From: Actinomycetes bacterium
GTDB taxonomy: Bacteria > Actinomycetota > Acidimicrobiia > Acidimicrobiales > Acidimicrobiaceae
Reading direction: 5' to 3'
NCBI GenBank assembly: GCA_021844725.1
Contig: JAKBSX010000273.1
Coordinates: 1-5,276, forward strand
DNA length: 5,276 nt
Below the pieces are notes generated by a model that saw only the letters and a list, made by a program, of their open reading frames with translations, was not told the DNA's origin and did no database searches. Shown piece by piece: positions 1-5,276 of this stretch (the stretch's first letter is position 1; each line of letters opens with the position of its first letter). The position numbers and the translations under genes were made by a program.

Positions 1-2
1 AA

Positions 3-2612
3 GTATTATACGGGCGATGGGCCAGCTTTCTCCATATAGTTTACGGCTCGGCTGTCGAAAATGAAGAACTCTTCATACGTCACAGCTATCTATCTGTTCT
101 TGCCAAGTTGCTTGCATATTCATCAATCTCAGGTGGAGTGCTTCCAGTTTCGACAGAACAGATATCAGAGGTACTCGAAGGGACGATATTTGAGAAATGG
201 AATGTTCATAACTTTCTGGAGGAAGATTTCTTCTCTTGGGTTGCTAGGAGCGATGAGGGAATAAGTGCCGCAAGAGCACTGCTAGACAGGCTCTCATCTT
301 ACGATTTGACCACAATTGACGAAGACGTTCTGAAATCGCTATATCAGGAGCTCGTTGACCCGCAGTCGCGCCATGACCTTGGCGAGTATTACACTCCAGA
401 CTGGCTGGCGGAAATCATGGTTGAAAAAGCCATTGCCGGCGAAGCTGGAAAGACTATGCTTGATCCTTCATGTGGGTCGGGTACATTTCTCGCCGCAGCC
501 ATAAGATTCAAGAAGAAACTTATTGACAAACTACCGTTGGACGAGCAACTTCAAACAATACTGAATTCGGTGAGAGGAGTTGATGTTCATCCTTTGGCCG
601 TTACATTGGCTCGTACCAATTACCTGATTTCACTCGGTTCCGAACTGCTTTCAGCTAGGAAAGGTGGTATCTTCCTCCCTGTATACCTCGCAGATTCTAT
701 CCGTATCCCAGACACCAGCACTGACTACTATGCTGGTGTTGAATGTTTTAAGATCGATGCAGAAAAGAAAGTGCTCAGGTTGCCAATCTCTCTGGCCAAG
801 TCATCCAATATAGCGGACGCTGTCATCGAAATCGTCAAAGAGTACTCTCATGAACTGGCCAGAGGGGCGGCACCCGACGCAACCCAACTTGAAGTCATGC
901 TGAAACAGCGGCTGAATGTAGCTCCTCCCGAACTAAATGCCGGAGCAATCGGGGTTCTGTTGGAAACAGCATTCACAATGTCCCGGCTGATAAGGGAAGG
1001 CAAGGACACGATATGGTCATTCATTCTGAAGAATATCTATAAACCACTGTTCCTGAAGGATAACAGGTCGGATATTGTAATTGGAAACCCACCATGGATA
1101 TCCTACAGGTACATCGAGAGCCAAGACTACCAAAAATTCTTGAAGAAGTTGATCGTTGAAGACTACAAGCTTCTTCCGCCTAATAAGGGCGAGCTGATAA
1201 CTCAATTAGAACTGGCGTCGCTCTTCATGTCAAGGACTATGGATTTGTATCTCAAGGATAATGGCCTGATATCCTTCGTCATGCCACGAAGTCTCTTTGT
1301 TGCCGATCAGCATCAGAATTTCAGAAAGGGTGCTATTCTGCCCAGGATGGAATTCATCGAGTTTTTCGATCTTGAAGGTGTTGAACCCTTGTTCAAGATC
1401 CCCAGTTGTGTGGTAATGGCTGCGAGAGGCTCAACTGAATTTCCGGTCAAGACAACTGTATTCGAAGGCCACCTCAAGAGTAGAAATGAGAGGAAGGAAG
1501 ACGCCCTTGCCGTATTGACAAGGTGGGTGGAGAACCTCGCTTGCTATCAGATAGGAGATAGGTCTTTCTTAGGAGATGAGAAATTGCGCCCAATAATGGC
1601 TGCAATTGGTAGAGGCAGAAGGAGTTCTTATTACAAAACCTTCACTCAAGGTGCAACGATCGTTCCTAGGCCCTTTTGGTTCGTTGAACCAGTGGTTCAT
1701 CCCAAGCTCGGTATAGATACTACAAGACCACACCTGAGATCTTCAACGAGAGCAGTCGAATGGGCAAAAGATGAGTATCAAAGCATAGTATTTGATGAGG
1801 AAGTGGAGTCCAGATTTCTATTCCATGTTGTCACCGGCTCTGAAATAGTCCCTTTTGCAACTAAGTCTCTACCCATTGCCGTGATTCCGGTAGTCCCGGC
1901 GGATGGTGAGTTCAGCATCATAAAAGCAGAAGATGCAAACCGCAACGGTTGGAATGGGCTGTCGCTGTGGCTTAGGAAAGCTGAAACGATCTGGAATGAG
2001 AAGCGTGGTGACAAAGCGAAGATGATGAACATATATCAAAGACTTGACTATACCCATGGATTGACTTCTCAGAGTTCTAGATCGAAATATAAGGTTGTTT
2101 ACAACACATCCGGGACATTTTTGGCCTCAAGCGTAATATCTAACGCTCCTTCAACTGTGCGTGCCGGTTCCGCTACGATTCGTGCTTCGGGTGTAATCGC
2201 CGATACGACAACATACTATTTCGACACTGACGAATTTGATGAAGCATATTTTGTTGCTACTGTCCTTAACGCACCAATAGTTGACAAACTCATTAAGCCA
2301 ATGCAGGCAAGAGGCCTATGGGGTGAGAGACACATTCATAAGAAAGTTCTAGAACTACCCATTCCCAAATTCGACAAAACCAATGATGCTCATAGTGAAC
2401 TTGTCAGAATAGGGAAATTCTGTAAACAGAGATCTGAAACTGTGGTGGAAACTTTGTCGTCGAAGTACTCTGGTATTGGGACTCTGAGGCAAGCCGTAAA
2501 GAAAGAAATCTCCGAAGAGTTAACACACATAGACTCAATAGTGAGAGACCTTCTGGGAGACATGGGAAGTATTAGTAGCAGCCTAGAAAACTACGGTCAG
2601 AATCAAGAATGA
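3..2612 (+). CDS. N6-adenine DNA methyltransferase, large, gamma class (5'-partial)
   Basis: This is a DNA methyltransferase that transfers a methyl group from S-adenosylmethionine to adenine N6 at a specific site. The frame is open to the left edge, so the true start lies outside; 869 residues are visible. The TTG at 108 is not a convincing start because the 35 codons before it read as family-like protein (RHSYLSVLAKLLAYS). Visible motifs in order are YYTP (387-398), the SAM-binding motif I LDPSCGSGTF (459-488), an acidic VDVHP motif near 580-592, and the catalytic motif IV NPPW (1086-1097). About 500 residues follow, including LDYTHGLTSQ near 2045 and GERHIHKK (2322-2345) followed by LPIPKFD, as in the target-recognition end of type IIG/ISP-like, PglX-like or DISARM-like adenine methylases. 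Order I-IV-TRD indicates the gamma class. No nuclease motif is visible, but an N-terminal nuclease or helicase could lie upstream. The methylase call is sure; the system type is not. Confidence 0.93.
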   Translation, partial: VLYGRWASFLHIVYGSAVENEELFIRHSYLSVLAKLLAYSSISGGVLPVSTEQISEVLEGTIFEKWNVHNFLEEDFFSWVARSDEGISAARALLDRLSSYDLTTIDEDVLKSLYQELVDPQSRHDLGEYYTPDWLAEIMVEKAIAGEAGKTMLDPSCGSGTFLAAAIRFKKKLIDKLPLDEQLQTILNSVRGVDVHPLAVTLARTNYLISLGSELLSARKGGIFLPVYLADSIRIPDTSTDYYAGVECFKIDAEKKVLRLPISLAKSSNIADAVIEIVKEYSHELARGAAPDATQLEVMLKQRLNVAPPELNAGAIGVLLETAFTMSRLIREGKDTIWSFILKNIYKPLFLKDNRSDIVIGNPPWISYRYIESQDYQKFLKKLIVEDYKLLPPNKGELITQLELASLFMSRTMDLYLKDNGLISFVMPRSLFVADQHQNFRKGAILPRMEFIEFFDLEGVEPLFKIPSCVVMAARGSTEFPVKTTVFEGHLKSRNERKEDALAVLTRWVENLACYQIGDRSFLGDEKLRPIMAAIGRGRRSSYYKTFTQGATIVPRPFWFVEPVVHPKLGIDTTRPHLRSSTRAVEWAKDEYQSIVFDEEVESRFLFHVVTGSEIVPFATKSLPIAVIPVVPADGEFSIIKAEDANRNGWNGLSLWLRKAETIWNEKRGDKAKMMNIYQRLDYTHGLTSQSSRSKYKVVYNTSGTFLASSVISNAPSTVRAGSATIRASGVIADTTTYYFDTDEFDEAYFVATVLNAPIVDKLIKPMQARGLWGERHIHKKVLELPIPKFDKTNDAHSELVRIGKFCKQRSETVVETLSSKYSGIGTLRQAVKKEISEELTHIDSIVRDLLGDMGSISSSLENYGQNQE

Positions 2613-2708
2613 GGACTCAATTCCTTGGTTGGAAGCATACTTTCACAACTAAAGTGTTTTCGGCCACCACCCATGTTAGCATTTTTAAACATAACGGGGC
2701 TGCGAGCG

Positions 2709-2731
2709 CGCATTAAACCGGCGAAAATGCG
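2709..2731. repeat. Short inverted repeat CGCATT / AATGCG
   Basis: Perfect 6-base arms at 2709-2714 and 2726-2731 enclose an 11-base loop containing CCGG. A competing 7-base pairing, GCATTTT (2679-2685) with AAAATGC (2724-2730), shares the right arm. It lies about 100 bases after the methylase stop and could be a weak transcript-end hairpin or a relic of an element end. It is short enough to be chance. Confidence 0.25.
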
Positions 2732-2763
2732 TTTGTGAAAGAATACTACACAGGACGAAAAGA

Positions 2764-2863
2764 CCAGTTCGCCTCGACCACCTGATTTTTAGAGAGGCGG
2801 TGAATGATGTGGGCGATAAGATCCTAAACACTTGGTTGCACTTGCCGGGAGAAGACTTGGTCC
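2764..2863 (-). pseudogene. Possible decayed transposase C-terminus (SWIM/DDE family)
   Basis: Read on the minus strand, this stretch gives RTKSSPGKCNQVF and then, after a one-base shift, DLIAHIIHRL and VVEANW. These line up without gaps, apart from the shifted codon, with the conserved C-terminal block of the SWIM/DDE transposase family as I recall it (RSKTxTAxVNEVLCKILxHNIxxL ... GIEPxFW). Arg, Lys, Asn, Val, Ala, His, Ile and Leu fall at matching places, and most other positions are conservative changes. The intact relative at the right edge of the window has the same block (KIAQQNELLCKILSYNI). Upstream alignment is poor, so the relic is either badly eroded or the match is fortuitous. Allowing a frame change increases the chance of a false match. 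Confidence 0.33.
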
Positions 2864-3180
2864 TGGCGAGCGTCAGTGCTGCTGATTTTGCTTTTGTTTG
2901 CAACCTCCGTTTTGCTCGGTCTGAATGGTTTCCTCGGCTTACCAGTCCTGCTCGTCCTTCCTTCAATACCTCGCCCATTACTGCTGCCAGGATGTTCTCA
3001 AAGCCAAGACTTCCTACAAAGCCCGATTGATATCCATCAGTAGCTTGGCCGCTGTGGTTCGTCGGCTTTTCCTTTGTTTTCAACAGGAATTTCGGCGCAT
3101 GATGAGTGTAAGCCATCTCTGGAATAGACATCATTGCAAAAGAACCAGAAGGATGAAGAAGGCACCCAGTTTGTGCGGTC

Positions 3181-3381
3181 TCAGACTTTGCTTGAGTTTT
3201 TTGGTTCCACACCGTCATGCGATTTTGTGACAGCAACCGACCTACTGGAAGGATCAAACTTCCAAACAAGCGAGTCACCCGCTTCTACTTCGAGAAGAGT
3301 GACAATCGCCGAGGGGACAGTCGTCCGGAGAGAGTCAGAGGACTTTAGAGCTTTGACGAGCTTAGATTCCAGGACGGGCAT
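3181..3381 (-). CDS. AbrB/SpoVT-domain small DNA-binding protein
   Basis: This 66-residue protein is essentially a single AbrB/SpoVT/MazE-type swapped-hairpin domain. The core LVKALKSSDSLRTTVPSAIVTLLEVEAGDSLVWKFD has the family's pattern: a basic strand, a Ser-Leu-Arg turn, the T-V-P-(x)-x-I loop, a short helix, then G-D and an alternating hydrophobic strand (the quoted core is residues about 8-43). Such proteins dimerise and bind DNA as transcription regulators or as antitoxins. ATG at 3381 is preferred over the in-frame TTG at 3414 because the domain begins just after it. A GCATATTG box at about 3401-3408 sits about 25 bases upstream, which would suit a leaderless archaeal transcript. The gene diverges from the transposase at 3514 across about 130 bases. 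No recognisable toxin such as a PIN protein follows it, so a stand-alone regulator is more likely than an antitoxin. Confidence 0.72.
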   Translation of the reverse strand: MPVLESKLVKALKSSDSLRTTVPSAIVTLLEVEAGDSLVWKFDPSSRSVAVTKSHDGVEPKNSSKV

Positions 3382-3513
3382 CGATAATTCACAACTTACC
3401 CAATATGCAACCAAGATTAAAACTATGGTCTTAATTTAGGTCAATATTTTGACCCAAGATTTAAATACTGCTGAAATGATATAGGTCAAGACTTAGGTCA
3501 AAATGGTGATTAC
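3382..3513. promoter_or_regulatory. Divergent regulatory region with GGTCAA repeats and TATA box
   Basis: This stretch separates the AbrB-like gene (-) from the transposase (+). TAGGTCAA occurs three times in direct orientation, at 3437-3444, 3482-3489 and 3494-3501 (45 and 12 bases apart). The first copy pairs with an inverted TTGACC at 3449-3454 to form the perfect palindrome GGTCAATATTTTGACC. An archaeal-type TATA box, TTTAAATA at 3460-3467, is preceded by purines (AAGA) that could serve as a BRE. It would place the plus-strand start near 3489-3491, inside the repeats. The motif could be an operator, perhaps bound by the neighbouring AbrB-like protein, or part of the left end of the insertion sequence. 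Confidence 0.55.
3505..3509 (+). promoter_or_regulatory. Ribosome binding site GGTGA for the transposase
   Basis: GGTGA matches the archaeal anti-Shine-Dalgarno sequence and lies four bases before the TTG at 3514. It supports TTG as the start, since no in-frame ATG or GTG lies between the upstream stop at 3472 and that point. Confidence 0.5.
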
Positions 3514-4292
3514 TTGAAGGATGTCGGCATCAAGGCCACTCGCGAAATAAGGGCAATCGAACTCCTCGCATCAGGCAACGATGCTGTAACAAGAATTGAC
3601 GAAATGAATTACTCTGTTCGCTCTCAAACGGGGCGTGGTCGTTACAGAGTCAAGAAGAAGGGGACTTATCTCATATGCGATTGCAAGGACTTTCAGGACA
3701 GAATGTTGCCATGCAAACACATCAAGGCTGTGCAAATCTGGTCACTACAGAAGGCAGGAATTCCTTACGGAACTCCTGGACCGGGGGTTTCAACGCAGAA
3801 GAAGACATATTCACAGGATTGGCCTGCGTATGATCGGGCACAAAAAACTGAGCTTTTCATGTTCGATAGACTGCTTTCAGAACTAGTAAGTAACTTACCA
3901 GATCCTGTCCCTATTGCCGCAACGGGAAGACCTAGGATTCGTTTCTCCGAGGCCGTCTTCTGCACTGTGAGGAAAGTCTATTCAACAATGTCCTGTCGTA
4001 GATCTTGGGGATTTCTTCAACGAGCAGCTAAAGAAGATTTGCTGGCTTATGCGCCTAGTTATGCCGTGTCCTCAAGGATTCTAAACCGAAAGGATCTATC
4101 ACTTGTATTACACGGCCTAATTGCAAGGTCTGCTTTACCACTAGCCAGTCCGGAGGACTCTTTTGCAATCGATGGGACCGGATTCAGAACAAACACATTT
4201 GGCTCCTATTGCCAGGAAAAGCATGGCCCATCGAGAAGAAATAACTGAATCAAAGCGGTGCCGATATCGGGTTGTTTTACAAATATAATTCC
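3514..4292 (+). pseudogene. SWIM zinc-finger DDE transposase, N-terminal half, nonsense-mutated and truncated
   Basis: This is the N-terminal half of an archaeal insertion-sequence transposase. The open frame 3514-4248 (244 codons) begins with a SWIM zinc finger: VRSQTGRGRYRV, then C55-x-C57-x9-C67-x-H69 in ICDCKDF...LPCKHIKAVQ. The start of the DDE catalytic domain follows, with QDWPAYDRAQ (101-110), GRPRIRFSEAVFCTVRKVYS, and the first catalytic Asp at 220 in FAIDGTGFRT. The family is usually around 450-500 residues. The stop at 4246-4248 (TGA) falls where the family has Trp (R-x-x-W-I/V-K). The same frame continues as IKAVPISGCFTNII to about 4290, matching WVKxHxMxGxKTNIV, before homology is lost. 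So this is one nonsense mutation plus a hard truncation before the second Asp and the Glu. It is inactive as it stands. The TTG start is set by the GGTGA site. Confidence 0.88.
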
Positions 4293-4564
4293 GTCCAGCT
4301 CAATCCATCGCTGAATTCAAGCGTTTGCCTTACCTTATCCCTGAATTCAGAATAAGACAACTTTGTTCCAATTGTCCGTCTCGGTTTCTTGGGCAGAGAA
4401 TGTGAATACTCGATTAAGAGATGTCCATTTGAGACCTTGGCATCAAGTTCAACTCCCTCTCTCCAATGTAGCGTTTTCACTATCGACTCAGGTATCGTGA
4501 GAAGGAATTTATACTGCCATCTTTCCCCATCTAGTTTGTAAGCCTTCACTTTTTGAAGTTTCAA
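4277..4564 (-). CDS. AbrB/SpoVT-domain regulator, C-terminally truncated
   Basis: This 95-residue protein has an N-terminal AbrB/SpoVT domain (about residues 5-53): VKAYKLDGERWQYKFLLTIP, then ESIVKTLHWREGVELDAKV and LLIEYS, with the L-T-I-P loop and the W-x-E-G turn typical of archaeal members. The second part (about 64-92) reads SYSEFRDKVRQTLEF..GLSWTEL. As I recall, this begins a winged-helix segment that in many archaeal relatives continues with a conserved LPxKVPxNxWV stretch. Here it ends after GLSWTELYL; the last two or three codons and the stop lie in transposase-derived DNA, so the C-terminus is cut. The start is TTG: an in-frame TAA immediately precedes it, leaving only this codon or a GTG five codons later. 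AGGAG lies 13 bases upstream (4582-4578), rather far. It could still bind DNA through its first domain, or be a dead fragment. Confidence 0.72.
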   Translation of the reverse strand: MKLQKVKAYKLDGERWQYKFLLTIPESIVKTLHWREGVELDAKVSNGHLLIEYSHSLPKKPRRTIGTKLSYSEFRDKVRQTLEFSDGLSWTELYL

Positions 4565-4765
4565 TTAACGAATCAGACTCCTATGTGGATCATGAGTGCA
4601 TTGTAAGCATATGGCACCATATACAAATACTTTACATGGTATCACATATATTCTTCACGTTACACATCCGAAAACTGAGTTTGGGAGGTCCGCTCCAGTA
4701 TTGGTAAAAGCCGCGATTCTGGTGTGGGTCTGAATTTGACTCATAAAAGGCGCCAAAGAATCGGC
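4565..4765 (-). promoter_or_regulatory. Upstream region of the second AbrB-like gene
   Basis: This is an AT-rich spacer with no gene. On the minus strand, TATTTGTATAT (4628-4618) is a reasonable archaeal TATA box. It would start a transcript near 4596, putting the AGGAG site inside a leader of about 30 bases. Overlapping it is a palindrome, ATATGG-CA-CCATAT (4609-4622), which could be an operator, perhaps for autoregulation. The promoter-proximal half of the spacer (4600-4660) is visibly A/T-rich. The distal part (4680-4765) is more mixed and shows nothing I can name. Confidence 0.4.
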
Positions 4766-4999
4766 TCATGTTACAATCTTAAATTCCTCACCGCAGAAAG
4801 TACAGTATCTTACATCTCTGAGTTTGAGCCATGGTCTATCTTCATCCAGTCCTACATAATATCTGACGGAATAATTGTTTGTTATCATAGCAGTAATGGA
4901 GTACATCTTGAGAAAAGAGCAGCACCAGTTGTCATAGGCTGTCAAGTAGTAAAACGAGTAGCCTCTGCATGCTTTGTCTAGTACTTTTTCGAACTTCAA
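4766..4999 (-). CDS. Small hypothetical protein with C-terminal CxxC motif
   Basis: This is an unrecognised 77-residue protein. It is aromatic-rich (YSFYYLTAYDNWCC near residues 14-27) and ends with RYCTFCGEEF, a CxxCG knuckle (Cys66, Cys69) of the kind found at the end of small zinc-binding proteins. Cys11, Cys26 and Cys27 could provide further ligands, but the spacing does not define a known ribbon. The start is TTG at 4999-4997, with GAGGG nine bases upstream. This overlaps the stop of the transposase fragment (TTG/TGA share two bases), suggesting translational coupling or that the element was joined to it. I prefer this strand to the overlapping plus-strand frame because of the ribosome site and the CxxCG motif. 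The function is unknown, and it could be an element passenger or chance coding. Confidence 0.48.
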   Translation of the reverse strand: MKFEKVLDKACRGYSFYYLTAYDNWCCSFLKMYSITAMITNNYSVRYYVGLDEDRPWLKLRDVRYCTFCGEEFKIVT

Positions 5000-5274
5000 A
5001 GATTGTTCCCTCTTGCAGAGTCAACTCCAGCTGAATTGTTAGGGTATTCATGCTTCACGATATCGGAGAAGATGAGATTCATGTTTTCTTCAGGAGCAAA
5101 TGAATTGTTTGCAGTGTGGTCTCCAAATGGATGAAGTTCTAGATTGTGCTTCTGAGCCTCATGTATGTTGACCATGATGTTATAGGATAGTATCTTACAA
5201 AGGAGTTCATTCTGCTGGGCGATTTTGTTCTTTGATTTCAGAGTCTCATGAAGTGTCCTTTTAATTGCAGAAAA
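4996..5274 (-). pseudogene. SWIM/DDE-family transposase, C-terminal fragment (runs off right edge)
   Basis: This is a minus-strand frame open to the right edge, with 92 residues visible and no start codon in the window. It opens with FSAIKRTLHETLKSKNK, then AQQNELLCKILSYNI and MVNIHEAQ. This is the C-terminal block of the transposase family found at 3514: the usual order is RSNVEST-F-x-x-IK...LxSKxxxAQxNExLCKILxxNI. The catalytic Glu of the N-V-E-S-T motif should therefore lie only a few codons beyond the edge. After HEAQ the frame continues for about 50 residues (HPFGDHTANN ... SDIVKHEYPNNS ... ARGNNL), longer than the short tail I expect. The stop is TGA at 4998-4996. It lies opposite in strand to the N-terminal half. 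It may be intact beyond the edge or be the displaced other half of that gene. Confidence 0.75.
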
Positions 5275-5276
5275 AT

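Larger units (their letters stand above)
2613..3180. other. Gene-poor stretch after the methylase
   Basis: No intact recognisable gene is present here. The longest frame is on the minus strand, 2685-3278. Its GTG start would overlap the AbrB-like gene, but an internal ATG at 3134-3132 would give about 149 residues beginning just downstream of that gene. The predicted product is very basic, rich in Lys, Arg and Ser, and I recognise no domain in it. Plus-strand frames over the same bases are Pro/Ser/Arg-rich and look like antisense shadows. A short T-run at 2682-2686 beyond the methylase stop could end its transcript. The stretch most likely contains decayed mobile-element sequence. Confidence 0.5.

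Noticed and set aside
61..264. 67-codon plus-strand frame starting with ATG at 61
   Set aside because: It lies entirely inside the methylase frame, which is open through the same bases and shows family-like residues; this frame is a shadow.
2800..3439. Three overlapping plus-strand frames (2800-3030, 2925-3230, 3134-3439)
   Set aside because: They look like antisense readings rich in Pro, Ser and Arg, and the last runs opposite the AbrB-like gene; no domain seen.
3635..3965. Frames inside the transposase (3635-3886 plus, 3765-3965 minus)
   Set aside because: The SWIM and DDE motifs fix the real frame; these are shadows.
4246..4248. TGA as a recoded codon (selenocysteine or Trp)
   Set aside because: The gene is also truncated shortly after and the conserved residue is Trp, with other TGA codons in the window acting as normal stops; a nonsense mutation is the simple reading.
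4724..4981. 85-codon plus-strand frame opposite the CxxC protein
   Set aside because: No recognisable motif. The opposite strand has the CxxCG end and a ribosome site, so I kept that one.
4262..5066. Shared 9-base CGATATCGG at 4262-4270 and 5058-5066 as inversion repeats
   Set aside because: It is a near-perfect palindrome in itself, too short, and the right copy lies inside the transposase C-terminal frame rather than at the predicted breakpoint.
1..5276. tRNA, rRNA or CRISPR array
   Set aside because: No T-loop and acceptor pairing, no rRNA-like stretch, and no regularly spaced repeat-spacer pattern; the GGTCAA copies are short and unevenly spaced.

Overview
The window looks archaeal and accessory. 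The evidence is two small genes with AbrB/SpoVT swapped-hairpin domains, frequent TTG starts behind GGTGA-, GAGGG- or AGGAG-type ribosome sites, a TATA-like TTTAAATA box in front of a transposase, and a transposase with an N-terminal SWIM zinc finger of a type I associate with archaeal genomes. Base composition is moderate, roughly mid-40s % GC by eye. A Thermoplasmatota or Thaumarchaeota-like host would fit, but the window has no marker gene that settles this.

Layout. Positions 3-2612 (+) are one open frame that runs off the left edge: the body of a large gamma-class N6-adenine DNA methyltransferase with motif I, an NPPW motif IV and a long C-terminal target-recognition region. Positions 2613-3180 hold no convincing intact gene, but contain a possible decayed transposase C-terminus on the minus strand. 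A small AbrB-like gene lies at 3181-3381 (-). It diverges from a SWIM/DDE transposase at 3514 (+) across a regulatory stretch carrying several GGTCAA motifs around a TATA box. The transposase frame is broken by TGA at 4246, where the family usually has Trp. Recognisable homology continues in the same frame to about 4290 and then stops abruptly.

At that same point a second, convergent AbrB-like gene (4277-4564, -) loses its C-terminal winged-helix part. To the right are a small CxxC protein (4766-4999, -) and, running off the right edge on the minus strand without a start codon, the C-terminal 92 residues of a transposase of the same family (4996-5274).

Interpretation. A DNA-modification gene, probably part of a restriction or defence locus extending to the left, is flanked by mobile-element wreckage with two AbrB-type regulators. 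The two transposase pieces are complementary (N-terminal half on +, C-terminal end on -), and the second AbrB gene is cut exactly where the first piece ends. One inversion with breakpoints near 4290 and a few hundred bases beyond the right edge would explain all of this and makes a testable prediction. I do not see a clearly new biological system. The rearrangement and the GGTCAA operator-like cluster are the most interesting signals.
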